This document shows positions 9,726 through 20,034 of a stretch of 64,000 nt of DNA, in pieces. Each line of letters opens with the position of its first letter. Position 1 is the first letter of the stretch. The stretch lies in NCBI GenBank assembly GCA_001310555.1, contig BAXO01000015.1, positions 1-64,000 on the forward strand, in the 5' to 3' direction. A model generated the notes under the pieces. The model saw only the letters and a list, made by a program, of their open reading frames with translations. It ran no database searches and was not told the DNA's origin. Both the position numbers and the translations under genes were made by a program. Source of the DNA: Bacillus sp. JCM 19058. GTDB taxonomy: Bacteria; Bacillota; Bacilli; Bacillales_H; Bacillaceae_D.

Positions 9726-9995
9726 AGTCAGTCATAAACGAACTAATGATTCTGACCCTCTATTTTATGAACGCTCGGTCCGGAAAAATAAATTTTGGGC
9801 TCGAAATATGGGCATTAGCCGCTGCGCAGCATCCTCCAAAGGCCTACAATCTGCAGTTTTCTTATTCTCCGTTAATAAATCCAACTTTACTATAACGATA
9901 TCGATTTCTTGCTTTGTACGGTTCCATTACATGATGCTTACGAGTGATCCTTCTCTGCTTTGCAACAGCTGCCCGATCCTATAAACTCATTGTAT

Positions 9996-10758
9996 TCATC
10001 GAAGATGGCTGTCCTCTTGGTCATTTCCAGGTGCACTGGCCGCGCGATCGAATGCCTCCTCCCAGGCCTCCTGTCTGCCGAGTGCAGTCAGGTCCAGCAT
10101 ATAATGCGAGCCGCCAAACATCTCGCCTCCACGTGCATACGTAGAGTAGGTGTGGAAGACGCGATCACCATCGCGCAGGAAGAAACTAAAGCCTGGCATC
10201 TCTATTGGCTGCCCACCGTCAAAGGACATACCTCTCTTCTCATGCTCGGCCTTGCTCCGGTAGTTGTACATAATAGGAGCAACAGATTCATCCAATGTGA
10301 CATGAAAGTCGTAGTTGAAGTGGCTGCCATACGAGGAGTACCATGGGAATGTCCAGCCTTTGTGAGTCTTGTATGCTTCAATCTTGCTCAGAGTCGCACG
10401 TGATACGTAGGCGAAAGAGGTATCGCTGTCCCGGAGGTGATCGAGATGGCCGTTTGAGATTTCGTCCGCTAAGTGTGAGCAGCTAGTGCAGCCTTGTTCC
10501 CATTCAGGAGAGAACATGAAGTGGCCGATAATGAGCTGGCGGCACCCTTCGAACAGATCAAGCAAACTCTTCTTACCGTGAGGGCCCTCGAAAACATAGT
10601 CCTTATCTACCTCCACCATCGGCAACCGCCGACGTTTCGCATTTAGCGCGTCTCGCGCCCGAGTGGCTTCCTTCTCAAGAGCCAGCAGTTCCTTACGAGC
10701 CACAAGCCACTCATCTCGCGATACAATTTTTGGTGATTTTATATTCTTTTTTTGACAT
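9996..10758 (-). CDS. DUF899 family thioredoxin-fold protein, frameshifted
   Basis: About 253 residues of the DUF899 family (thioredoxin-like, related to AhpC-like proteins). Typical features are VEVDKDYVFEGP, HFMFSPEWEQGCTSCSHLAD (CTSC motif), FAYVSRA, KGWTFPWYSS and the C-terminal VFHTYSTYARGGE. The start is the ATG at 10758 behind AAGGAGCGACTATT; it reads MSKKEY and then must shift within the A/T-rich stretch at about 10735-10750 to give KSPKIVSRDEWLVARKELL. GC content and codon use are higher than in the preceding 9 kb, and the family is common in proteobacteria and actinobacteria, so transfer is possible. The function is unknown. Confidence 0.8.
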
Positions 10759-10883
10759 AATAGTCGCTCCTTTCACAAGTGAATTTAAATTTACCTTCTA
10801 TGAGTCTGTTTGATTCCCTACTAATCTAGCATAAAATGGTTTATATAATTTCTTTTCGATTGCTCAATATAGTAAAACGGAAT

Positions 10884-11053
10884 ATGATGGATGCTAATAA
10901 AGATTCTCTTATCGCTGCTAAAAGTAACCGAATAAAAAAAAGCTTGAAGAGGAAATACAGGCAAACTCAACAGTTAACCAAACCCCACAGTCTCCCAGCT
11001 CCCAGCAGTTAAGTTTGCATAAAAAAAATGTCATGAATCCGCGTAAGCACTGA
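10884..11053 (+). CDS. Possible small protein, frameshifted
   Basis: Between the DUF899 gene and the EEP gene a frame reads MMDANKDSLIAAKSNRIK and, if the A8 run at about 10934-10941 is shifted by one, continues KLEEEIQANSTV..QSPSSQQLSLHKK..NPRKH to a stop at 11053. Together this would be a hydrophilic protein of about 56 residues. The ribosome-binding site is weak and no family is recognised, so this is a candidate only. Confidence 0.3.
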
Positions 11054-11109
11054 TAAGTATTGTAATGGTGCCTGTTACAAGTAATTTACTCACGAAAGGA
11101 GTCGTTATT

Positions 11110-12571
11110 ATGCATTCAGTTTTACAAACGCAAGAAGCAAGTTTTCCGTTAAAAGTAATGACCTTTAACATTTGGTTAGGCGGCAAGCTTGAGGGGCGGC
11201 ATGAGCATGGCTGGAAGAAGAGAACCTGAACCAATTACTCGAGTTCATTCGGACTGAAAACCCGGATCTGTTATTTCTTGTTGAAACCTATGGTGCTGGT
11301 AACCGCATTGAACATGCTTTGAACGAACATCAACCTGACGATCGACAATTTACTGGCGTGCAAATTACGCGTGAACCTGGTCAAGATGAAGATCGGGATA
11401 ATTTGTGGTTATTTACGTGGCTCCCTGTGGAAACAATTTACCCTGTCATTAGTGAAGACGGCCTGACGTCTTTTAATTTCGGCGGGGCACGTCTTGGCCT
11501 TCCTGATGGCAGTCATTTTCATGCATTTTCCGTCTGGCTTTGGCACGCGGGAGGCTCATGGCTGCCGGTGCACCGATCCGCAATGGAACTCTATTACGGG
11601 TTAGAACGCACGATTACAGACGACGAGATCATTGCCGTTGACTACGAGCGTCGTATGGGGATGGCGAAGACTTTGTTGGAAAAACGTTTGCCTGAGTATA
11701 TCGGCAATGACGCAGCGCCAGTCATCCTCGGTGGTGATTTCAATGCGCAGTCACATATAGATTGGTCAGAACAATTTGCGGATGCTCCCGGTCACGAGGG
11801 CTCGTATTCAACTGGCCGGTGATGCGCACTTTTGAAGAAGCAGGATTTATAGACACCTATCGATATGCCAATCCAGATGCCGGAGCGTACCCTGGGCAAA
11901 CAATGAACCCGGCTCATTCTTTATTGTATGCACCAAGCCGAATTGATTATATTCTCACCCGTGGCAAGCGTCTGAGGATTCATAAATCCTATACTCGTAA
12001 TAGGCGTTTGCATAAGCATCAAGGAACTGATTTGGATGACTTTTACCCGTTTTACTCTGATCATTCAGCCGTTGTAACTGAACTATTCGTAAGAAGTAAC
12101 GATACCGGTTCTCCAGAAATGCCAAACCCATTACCCGGTATACCTGTGCCAGTAGATGAAATGACACTGACCGCTAACAGCGTACGCGGCGGAGACGCCC
12201 CATCAAACGTGGTGGACGGAAATCTCTATACACTTTGGCATTCAAGGTCACAGCCTGATCCACCAGACCCACACCCGCATAGTCTGACGATAGATCTGGG
12301 CCAGAACCGCCAATTGACAGGTGTTTACTATCAGCCGCGTTTAGACGGTTATCATGGCATTGTGACGCGATACCGAATAGAGATCAGCGATGATGGTGAG
12401 CAATTTAGCACTGCATTGACAGGCTCTTGGGATAGAGATCCATTCCCGAAAAATATTTTCCTCACCGATGTTAACGCCAGATACTTGCGTTTTGTATCTG
12501 AAGGCGGGGTAGGGGGATTTACATCAGTTGCACATTTCTTGCCTTATTATGAACCTGAGAAAAAGTCGTAA
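11110..12571 (+). CDS. Endonuclease/exonuclease/phosphatase-fold protein with C-terminal discoidin (F5/8C) domain, frameshifted
   Basis: About 487 residues. ATG at 11110 behind AAAGGAG. Domain 1 (about residues 15-340) is an EEP-type metal-dependent phosphodiesterase: KVMTFNIWLGG (Asn of the active site), DLLFLVETYG (metal Glu), ILGGDFNAQSH (D-x-N), RIDYILTRG and the terminal YPFYSDHSAV (SDH). Domain 2 (about 345-485) is an F5/8-type-C/CBM32-like sugar-binding domain: SVVDG-type NVVDGNLYTLWHS, LTIDLGQNRQLTGV and ARYLRFVSEGG. Shifts occur at about 11213 (before LEEENLNQLLEFIR) and about 11803 (missing G before LVFNWPVM). No signal peptide is seen, which is odd for a protein with a carbohydrate-binding domain. 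The substrate is unknown. Confidence 0.8.
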
Positions 12572-12611
12572 AATGTCATTGTGAGTAGATTGACTAATAG
12601 ATCAAACTTAA

Positions 12612-12633
12612 GCACCTCGTTATGCCGAGGTGC
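12612..12633 (+). terminator. Perfect hairpin after EEP gene
   Basis: GCACCTCG, loop TTATGC, CGAGGTGC: a perfect 8-bp GC-rich stem about 40 bp after the stop codon. There is no T run directly after it. Confidence 0.6.
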
Positions 12634-12838
12634 GATTCGCTTTCGAATCCAATCTTCCTTAAATGGAATAAGGAGTTTTTTTTCCTTTCGGCAGGAGCAT
12701 CAAATATTAGCGAATGACGGGAAAGCTTTTGCACAGCGTGAAACGAGTGATCATGGCATAAGAGGGAAGTAGGAAGTATGAAACTTTCGGCATGTGGCAG
12801 ACTACAATAAACTCTTATAGAGGAGGGAATAGAATTTA

Positions 12839-13591
12839 ATGGGGAGAGTACAGGATAAAGTAGCGATTGTTACAGGAGCTGCAGGAGGAATGGGAAAGGC
12901 GGACGCTCTCATTCTTGCAAAAGAAGGAGCGAAGGTCGTCGTTACAGATGTTCAAGAGGACAAAGTCGAGCAGGTGGTACAAGAGATAAAGGCCGATGGT
13001 GATGAAGCGATCGGGTATTATCTTGATGTTACGTCAGACACGGGCTGGCAAGACGTTGTAAGGAAGACGGTCGAGGCTTTTGGAAAAATAGATATTCTCG
13101 TTAATAACGCAGGCATATCAAGTGCTAGCCCGTTTTTAGAGACCACTGAGGAGCAATGGGACAAGGTGATGTCGATAAATACAACGAGCATATTTCTCGG
13201 GCAAAAGCATGTAATTCCAATTATGAAGGAAAACGGCGGTGGCTCCATCATTAATATTTCCTCTATTGCCGGGCTCACCGGTGGCAGCGGCGCAGGTCCA
13301 TATACAGCAAGTAAGGGTGCTGTTCGTCTGTTGTCGAAAGCGACTGCAATTGACTTTGCGAAGGATAAGATTCGAGTCAATTCCATTCATCCCGGTTACA
13401 TTGAAACTCCGATGACGGTCGATTTAATGAGTGATGAGCAGATGAATCAGTGGTTCCATTCGCAGACACCTCTTCCTCGCCTTGGGAAGCCGGAGGATAT
13501 TGCAAGTGGTGTTCTCTTCTTGGCCTCTGATGAAGCATCGTTTATTACAGGAATAGAGCTTCCTATCGACGGAGGATATTCTGCCCAGTAG
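12839..13591 (+). CDS. SDR family NAD(P)-dependent oxidoreductase
   Basis: 250 residues, intact, ATG with GAGGAGGG upstream. Classical short-chain dehydrogenase: TGAAGGMGKA at 13-22 (cofactor glycine motif), D in VVTDVQ (NAD preference), NNAG at about 89, catalytic Ser in INISSIAG, Tyr-Lys in YTASKGAV, then IHPGYIETPM and the C-terminal ITGIELPIDGGYSAQ. It resembles the 3-alpha/20-beta-hydroxysteroid dehydrogenase and cyclopentanol-type subgroup, but the substrate cannot be assigned. The next gene is the damaged ABM protein, about 100 bp downstream. Confidence 0.9.
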   Translation: MGRVQDKVAIVTGAAGGMGKADALILAKEGAKVVVTDVQEDKVEQVVQEIKADGDEAIGYYLDVTSDTGWQDVVRKTVEAFGKIDILVNNAGISSASPFLETTEEQWDKVMSINTTSIFLGQKHVIPIMKENGGGSIINISSIAGLTGGSGAGPYTASKGAVRLLSKATAIDFAKDKIRVNSIHPGYIETPMTVDLMSDEQMNQWFHSQTPLPRLGKPEDIASGVLFLASDEASFITGIELPIDGGYSAQ

Positions 13592-13688
13592 ATAATTAAC
13601 CCTGATGGCGGATGAAAATTGTTACTAGGCAGTGACGAGCCGTTGAATTATAATTTGGATAAATAGATTTAGTCACGGGGTGAAGGTC

Positions 13689-14003
13689 ATGTCTGTTAAA
13701 CTTGAGCTCCATATTATGCGGTCATTTTCTCGTCGAAGCGAACGGATGGAGATAAGGGCTATGGGATATGGCAAAGCGAATGGTTGAGCTTGCTCCGAGC
13801 AGGAGGGCTTTTTAGGCGTTGAAAGCGCAAGAGATGCCAGCTTAGGAATAACGGTCTCTTACTGGGATTCGCTTGAAGCGATTCAAAAATGGCGACAAAA
13901 CTCAGAGCATCAGGCTGCTCAGGCACAAGGAAGATCGGAATGGTACAGCAGCTTTACTGTGAGAATTTGTAAGGTCGAAAGAGATCGGTACTTTGGGGTT
14001 TAA
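13689..14003 (+). pseudogene. Antibiotic biosynthesis monooxygenase (ABM) family protein, multiply frameshifted
   Basis: A reading frame of about 104 residues can be followed only by changing frame at least three times. The pieces are YYAVIFSSKRTDGDKGYG, MAKRMVELA, EGFLGVESARDASLGITVS, YWDSLEAIQKWRQNSEHQA and WYSSFTVRICKVERDRYFGV. In this order they give a complete ABM-domain protein (dimeric ferredoxin-like fold; members are heme oxygenase-like or quinol monooxygenases). Each shift is a single base. The density of breaks in only 315 bp makes this the most damaged short gene of the window. Confidence 0.7.
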
Positions 14004-14124
14004 CGCTAGATGCTTTGCTCCTTTCATCGCTGAATCGTATCGAGGCTGACGTGCTGGGGACTTGCTGCCGTCCAGTAGAGTGGTCTATTAAGGTGCTATA
14101 ATATGAAGCTTTTAGCGTCGCATT

Positions 14125-14161
14125 AAGGCCTCATTGTTAGAACAACTAACAATGAGGCCTT
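14125..14161. terminator. Perfect 16-bp bidirectional terminator
   Basis: AAGGCCTCATTGTTAG, loop AACAA, CTAACAATGAGGCCTT. It lies between the ABM gene (+) and the GH85 gene (-), ending just 10 bp from the GH85 stop, and can serve both strands. Confidence 0.85.
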
Positions 14162-14171
14162 ATTATGGCTA

Positions 14172-16221
14172 TCACGGCCAATCCAGTGTAAGCTCGGCTG
14201 ACCCACTTTTTGCTCCGTCAAAGCTGACAGCAATGAGCTCAAGGTAAGAGGTTTTCTCTTCGTGAAGGCGGCGTAACGATTTTACGTAGTAGACGTCGTC
14301 ATACGTTCGCCCGATTAGTTCCCTTTGGCCGTTATCCTTCACCCGATGCAGATCATAGAACCAGACGCCTTCTGTATCGAAATCCCACGAAAGAAACAGT
14401 TCGGCTTGATCGGCTTCAAAATACACCTCATCCAGACTAAAACCAGTCGGGTCAACAGAAGGTTGCTGCTCATTGTTTGTTAACGCTAATTCGCCGATGT
14501 GGATCGTATAGTCGGATTGACTAGAGGAAGCAAACCTTAAGCCAATCGCAGCAATCGTGCGACCTGTGAACGCTTCGAGTCTGAATGTTCGTGTGTTCCA
14601 GTCATTGCATGTGCTATGTCCGACATCGAGCCAGGCAAAATGGTTCGGAGCATCTTCGAAAATGAGTCCGACCGCCATGTTGGTCGCAACGTCTCTCATC
14701 CCGGTTTTATAAGTGATCGCCATATTGACATCGTTTGTAACGGGTAGCTTTGTTTTAAAGAGCCTCAATTCAGTCGTTACCGAAGCCTCAAGCAAGCCAG
14801 ATACCTTGAGTGACGAGCCTCCATCGTAGGCAATACTGTAATCGAAGGACGGCTGTAATGGCCGTTCTGATACGGGCCTATTCTCATCGAGTGGATCTTG
14901 CTTGGCATCGAACCTTTGTATCCACCATTGCCAGCTCGGGAGAATGTCCTGGATCCCGGCGTTATTCCATTCTTTTGCGCTTGCAAGCCTTCCTTGCAAA
15001 AAGAAGGCTTTTCCGTGCCCCGTATTAAACCGTGTTACAAAAGGGTAAGAGCCGATGGCGGAACGCTCCGGGATATAGTGAGCCACTCCATCCCAGCACT
15101 TATATTCCTCAGGATTGACAGCATGAAACGGATCAGGGTACGGCTCATACAAGGTGCGGCCAACACGATCCGTCGGATCCTCGGTTGGTCCGGACCAATA
15201 TCGTCTTTCCCGTCTGTATACTTCTTCTTGATCATTTGGATCAAACTTGTTTTTATACTTGTTCCAGACGAAATCGGTCCCGAATAGACCCCATCCCGCT
15301 AATGGCGCGCCACCCTCTGGAAAGATCAGCCTCGTGTCGTACGGAGGGTTGTATCCGTATTTGTCGTTTTCGGTACCCGGAAATAACGTCCGAAACGGAT
15401 CGAGACCGAGCTCTTTCGCCCAGGCGTATGAATCGGCTAATCTCTTTTCGTTCCAAGCATAATTGATAAACATACTATTGACCACAGGTGCCCCGGTACC
15501 ATCGATGATCCAAGGGGAATTTCGATGGTTAAATTGATTTTGATACCGCAATGTCCCATCACGAAGGATCGTGTCATACCACTGCAAATGGAAATGTGAT
15601 GGAGCTTTTTGGCGAAGGTATGTCATCATTTCGAGCAGTTTTTTTGGCGTCCTCTTCTGAAATGCTTGCCTCTTGATTTATAAAATAACCATCGAAGCCG
15701 AAATAGGCAGCGATCTCAATCATTTTGTCAGCGATTGGGAAAGAGCCGTCTGCACTCTGTTCGACCCAATCAGAGAAGACTTGCTCCTCTCTTGGCCAGA
15801 ACCAGCAGGCAAGACTAATGACCCCATTGCGGTGAGCGGCATCCGTATATGCAGGATTGGGCAAATTAATGACACCATATAACGGTTCTTCTTTCGGCGA
15901 ACCCTCAACAGGTAATCCGTGCCATGCTCCGTAAAGGTCGGTATATTGCCAAAACTTAAGTACGTTGCAGCAGAATCGTTCGTTATATTTAAAGCCCTCG
16001 TTTTCTTTATCATAATCGGCCGAAAGGTTCATCACCTGTGGTTCAGCGCTTAATCTCGGGTTCGCCTGAGTCGGAGAAAAAGTAGGGATCCGCTCGGCTA
16101 AAGGAACGCGAGAACGGAAATATTTAGCGTTTTCGTCGGTTTCGGGATTCCAGTTTTTGATGTCATTTGCGTTGTAGCCATGCATAGATGGCAGGTGTGA
16201 TCTTTGCCTCTTCCCATTCAT
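14172..16221 (-). CDS. Endo-beta-N-acetylglucosaminidase, glycoside hydrolase family 85, frameshifted
   Basis: About 683 residues. GH85 enzymes cut between the two core GlcNAc residues of N-glycans. The N-terminal barrel shows MHGYNANDIKNWN, FKYNERFCCNVLKFWQY, ACWFWPREEQVFSDW and FGFDGYFINQEAS; in the last one the N-x-E pair matches the oxazoline-stabilising Asn and the acid/base Glu. Then LQWYDTILRDG, YAWNEKRLADSYAWA and a C-terminal beta region (LKVSGLLEASVTTELRLF, the jelly-roll accessory domain) with a final Fn3-like segment. One shift lies in the A7 run near 15640, where SISEEDAKK should continue LLEMMTYLRQ. No signal peptide is seen at the ATG at 16221 (MNGKRQRSH), so it probably acts inside the cell on imported glycans. 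It sits 41 bp after the ABC exporter gene on the same strand. Confidence 0.9.
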
Positions 16222-16262
16222 TCGTCGTACCCCTTTCCATCAATCATACTCTCCCGCAAGAG

Positions 16263-18188
16263 CTAAGACATAGATTGCAGCTTAAGCAATTCCTCCGGTC
16301 TCATGGCTTTAAATTGCTTTTCGTAAAGGTTTCTGTACAATCCATTTTTCGTCAATAATTCGTCGTGAGAGCCGTGCTCGACAATTCGTCCTTCGTCCAT
16401 GACCAAAATTTGATCCGCCCGGACGACTGTTGCTAAACGGTGAGCAATAATAAACGTCGTCCGGTTTTTCATAAGTTCATCAAGGGCAGCGGTTACATAA
16501 GCCTCCGAATCAGCGTCCAAGGCAGACGTTGCCTCATCGAGCACAAGAATTCGCGGATCTTTCAACAAGGCTCGGGCGATCGCAATTCGTTGCTTTTGCC
16601 CACCCGAGAGTCTGACTCCACGTTCGCCGAGCAAGGTCTCATACCCTTTTTTCCATTCTGAAATGAAATCGTGAGCGTACGCCGCTTTTGCAGCAACGAT
16701 CACTTGCTCGTATGTCGCATCCGGCTGTGCATAGGCGATATTGTCAAACACGGTGCCGGAAAACAAAATGTTATCCTGCAAAACGAGGGCAATTTGCTGT
16801 CGCAAGCTCGCAACATCATAGTCTTTAAGGTCGACGTTATCGAGAAGAACTCGACCTTTATCCGGGTCATAAAAGCGCGGGAGCAGGTTAATCATCGTTG
16901 ATTTACCCGAGCCGCTCGGTCCGACTAATGCAATGACTTCGCCCGGCTTGGCATGAAAAGAAATGTTGTGCAACGCCTCGGTTTGCTCAACCTTTATCGG
17001 AGGGAGAGGCGCCTTCGTGCGGGGTGGCACGAGATAGAACTTCTTATCCGGCTTAAACTTTTCGATCACATCCGGATCTCCGTCCTTATATTGCCTTTTC
17101 GGCAGTTCCTCACGCTCGATGATGTACGTAAAGGAAACGTCTTCAAACACGATGTCTCCATCACATTGCTTAATGGCGAGAGATTTTTCTTTATTTTTGA
17201 TTTGTGGTTCAATATCAAATACTTCAAATATTCGTTCGATATTTGCCATAGAGTTCTGGATCGTGACATTGATGTTGGCAAATTGCTGAATCGGGTTGTA
17301 GAGCTGGAGCAAATATTGCTGAAAGGCAACGAGCGCACCTATCGTAAAATGCCCGTTTATCACGAACATCCCGCCAATAAACCAGATGATGAGGGTTCCG
17401 GCATGGTTGAACGTCTGGGTAATACTGCCAAGTGTATTAGATAATACGTGTGCAGACATGCATAGTTGTAATGGTGCTTCGTTTGTTTTTTTTAAACCGT
17501 TCCATCTCCTCGGGCTCGCGATTAAAGGACTGGACGATTTTCATGCCCGAGATTCGTTCAACCAGCACCCCGGAAATTCGCGCCATCTGCCGGTGAACTG
17601 AGCGCCAGGCAAAGCGAATTCGAACGTTTAAGTTCGCAAAGGTTAAATAGTAAAGCGGTAAAATCCACAGTGACAATAGGGCAAGCTTCCAGTTCAAGCT
17701 AAACAGCATGACCCCGGCAAAAAAAAGATCATGAACATGTCAACAATAAGGTTAATGACCCCGCTTCTTACTAGGTTTTGGGCACCGTTCACGTCATTTT
17801 GGACACGAGAAACGATCGTGCCTATTTGCCGGTTATCGTAATATTGCGGTGACAAGCTTTGCAAATGCTGATACAATTGTCGCTTGAGATCAAGAGCCAT
17901 CGTATTACCTAAGCGAGCCGTTATATAATTACGAAGGAAATTGATCAGAACACCGAAAAAAAAGACGCCTCCCATGACGGCAATAACGCGTTGCAGTGAC
18001 CAGAAGCTTTCGTTGCCGGGCAGAACTTCATCAATTAGGATTTTCGTCATCCACGGGACAACAAGAGGAACGGCAAAGCTTAATATTCCCATCCCAATAA
18101 TGAGTAAAATAACGAACCGGTATGGCTTGACAAATTTCCAATAACGCTGGACTAACACTTTATTATGGTTCAATTTGTCGCTATCCAT
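16263..18188 (-). CDS. ABC exporter-type transporter (TMD-NBD fusion), frameshifted
   Basis: About 641 residues; half-transporter with six membrane helices followed by an ATPase domain, as in YknU/BmrA-type multidrug exporters. The N-terminus has FVILLIIGMGILSFAVPL and the coupling region DNRQIGTIVSRVQNDVNG. The ATPase shows Walker A GPSGSGKST, LVLQDNILFSGTV, signature LSGGQKQR, Walker B ILVLDEATSALD and the His switch IIAHRLATV. Between the first ATPase strand (VSFTY) and the next (ALHNISF) there are about 50 extra residues rich in K, P, D and R where the family usually has about five. Shifts occur near 17700 and 17440-17460. It precedes GH85 in what looks like one transcription unit and is divergent from the binding protein at 18.4 kb. 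The substrate is unknown. Confidence 0.85.
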
Positions 18189-18286
18189 TTTCCCCCACCT
18201 ACAAATATGAAATTATTTCGAAAACCTAAAGTTCAGTAAACAGTATAGCGCCTTCAAGATATTATAGATAGGGATGTGCATAAAAA

Positions 18287-18304
18287 TTCATACCAAATTC
18301 ACAC
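18287..18304 (+). promoter_or_regulatory. TTCATAC-CAAA-TTCACAC direct repeat (site A)
   Basis: Two copies of a TTCACAC-like heptamer at an 11-bp pitch in the divergent region between the exporter and the binding protein. It is the weaker of the two sites here; no good -10 element stands 10 nt downstream. Confidence 0.5.
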
Positions 18305-18356
18305 GAACGAAGGTTCAGTAAGGAACGTGAAAATAAAAAATAATTATGTACAAATA

Positions 18357-18374
18357 TTCACACCAATTTCACAC
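18357..18374 (+). promoter_or_regulatory. TTCACAC-CAAT-TTCACAC direct repeat (site B)
   Basis: Perfect heptamer repeat at an 11-bp pitch. The second TTCACA is followed after exactly 10 nt by TAAAAT (18384-18389), a -10-like hexamer, in front of the binding-protein gene starting at 18433. Confidence 0.6.
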
Positions 18375-18432
18375 ACTACTTCATAAAATTAGAGATATAA
18401 GCGATTACAAAAAAGAGGAGATGGTATTATTG

Positions 18433-19761
18433 ATGGTAAAAAAAACTAGACGGTTGGCTTTATTTTTTTTCATTCTTTTCTTATTCCTTATTGCGGCATG
18501 TTCCAATGATGCCGACAACAGTACTGAACCTCCAGACTCGTCTGAAACCGATGATGAGCAAGAGGTGGCTGCTCCACCTGCCGAGCCTGTCACGATCAAA
18601 ATCGCGATACCTCTTGGAGAGGATTATTTTCAAGGAAGGTTTGGCCCGATTGAAGAAAAGCTTGAACATATTGAGCTTGAGCAAGTTCCGTATGGAGGAA
18701 CCTCCGAATCGCTTCAGGAGCTTTTTGCAAATGGAGAAAACCCCGATATTATTATATCTGATATCGCTCCGATGCAAGAGCTAGGTGTCATTGAGCCGCT
18801 GGAGGAGCTAATCGAAAAGCACGATTTTGATCTCGATTCGATCAATCCAGGACTGATTAGCTTTATTCGTTCGCTCGATAGTGAGGGGAGGATGATCGGC
18901 ATTCCGGACGGCCGTTCGTTCCTCGGGCTGTACTATAATAAAGATGTATTTGACCTGTTTGGCGTTCCGTATCCTGACCCGGAAAAGCCGATGACATGGC
19001 AAGAGTTAATTGATTTGACGAGGAAGCTAACAGGGGAACGAGATGGCACAAACTACATCGGGTTGGACGGTGGACCGGCAACGTGGCCTTTGCAGGCATT
19101 CGCTGTCAATGCGACCGATCCGGAAACAGGGGATGTGTTAATCACCGAGAACCCTGTATTTCGAGAATACTTCGGATTAATGGACCAATATTACAGCATA
19201 CCCGGTGTCCACGACCCGGATCAAGAAGGGAGCCCGTTCGCAGAACGAACCGCTGCCATGGCTTTAAGGACAAATAATTTCTTTTTGTGGGGCTTCGGCG
19301 GGGCAGAACCGCATGAAGTGGAGTCAATCGACATTGCTCCAGTACCTGTTTGGGAAGAACAGCCGACGATAGGTCCGTATCTCCATGCTTGGCCGATGGT
19401 GATCGCTAACTATAGTGAGCATAAGGATGAAGCGTTTCAGGTTTTAATGGAGTACGCCTCACCCGAAATTCAAACTGAAATGGCGAAAACAATGACTCAG
19501 CAAACGATTTTGTCAGACCCTGCAGTACTTGAGCAATACGGAGCAGAAGTTGACTATTATGAAGGGAAAAACTTGAGTGCTTACTTCGCACTGGATGCGG
19601 CACTGTTCAAAGAGCAGCAAAGCAAGTGGAACGGATACGTAGACCTTGGCGCAGCATTAACTCGGCTAGCGGAAGAGGGGATTGACGTCAATACACTGCT
19701 ACAGCAAGTAAAAGAGGAGTCCGAGGTAAAAATACAAGAAGCGATGTTACAAGAGCATTAA
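18433..19761 (+). CDS. Extracellular solute-binding lipoprotein (family 1)
   Basis: 442 residues, intact. I prefer the ATG at 18433 (or the TTG just before it) behind AGAGGAG, because it starts the signal directly (VKKTRRLALFFF..LFLIAAC) with lipobox IAAC. The longer frame from 18346 would begin inside the TTCACAC operator. Acidic Ser/Asp-rich linker, then a family 1 binding fold with YYNKDVFDLFGVPYP and MTWQELIDL. It stands alone: no permease is adjacent, and the divergent neighbour is the exporter-GH85 unit, so it may bind a glycan related to the GH85 substrate. The paralogues are at 1.2, 20.0 and 58.4 kb. Confidence 0.9.
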   Translation: MVKKTRRLALFFFILFLFLIAACSNDADNSTEPPDSSETDDEQEVAAPPAEPVTIKIAIPLGEDYFQGRFGPIEEKLEHIELEQVPYGGTSESLQELFANGENPDIIISDIAPMQELGVIEPLEELIEKHDFDLDSINPGLISFIRSLDSEGRMIGIPDGRSFLGLYYNKDVFDLFGVPYPDPEKPMTWQELIDLTRKLTGERDGTNYIGLDGGPATWPLQAFAVNATDPETGDVLITENPVFREYFGLMDQYYSIPGVHDPDQEGSPFAERTAAMALRTNNFFLWGFGGAEPHEVESIDIAPVPVWEEQPTIGPYLHAWPMVIANYSEHKDEAFQVLMEYASPEIQTEMAKTMTQQTILSDPAVLEQYGAEVDYYEGKNLSAYFALDAALFKEQQSKWNGYVDLGAALTRLAEEGIDVNTLLQQVKEESEVKIQEAMLQEH

Positions 19762-19991
19762 TTGCGAGATGTCAGCAATGTTGAGGGATTGATGATGAAA
19801 TCGTGCAGAGACTTGTGGACAAACCGATCGGATTAACCCGATCTAATGAACTTCATCTATTCTCTAAAAACTTTAAGCTATTAGGTACCGCGGCTATAGA
19901 GAGAAGTTATAGAAGATTTCAAGAGGGTTAAGGCTAAATGCCATACGTTTGGAGAAGGTCGTTCACAAGCCATTGATCGATGAGTCATAAA

Positions 19992-20025
19992 GCAGGAGCC
20001 GGAATCACCCTTGATCCTGGCTCCT
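19992..20025. terminator. Bidirectional hairpin between convergent binding-protein genes
   Basis: CAGGAGCCGGAATCA / TGATCCTGGCTCCTG with a 4-base loop and two non-Watson-Crick positions. It separates the two convergent solute-binding-protein genes. The rest of 19762-20034 holds nothing that I recognise. Confidence 0.65.
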
Positions 20026-20034
20026 GTCCTTTCC

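Noticed and set aside
9676..9984. 102-codon open frame on the plus strand
   Set aside because: It contains a bidirectional terminator hairpin near its start, has low-complexity Ser/Cys-rich wording, no ribosome-binding site and no family.
15185..15466. Open frames of 90-130 codons on the plus strand inside GH85
   Set aside because: They lie antisense to conserved GH85 sequence and have no ribosome-binding sites; shadow frames.
16671..16901. Programmed frameshifting as explanation of the many broken genes
   Set aside because: The breaks occur at varied positions in unrelated genes, in both +1 and -1 directions and without slippery-site-plus-structure context.
16953..17444. 163-codon plus-strand frame
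   Set aside because: Antisense to the ABC exporter; composition is that of a reverse-complement shadow.
18346..18432. Extended N-terminus of the binding protein at 18.4 kb
   Set aside because: It would start within the TTCACAC operator and put 29 residues before the signal peptide; ATG 18433 has the ribosome-binding site.
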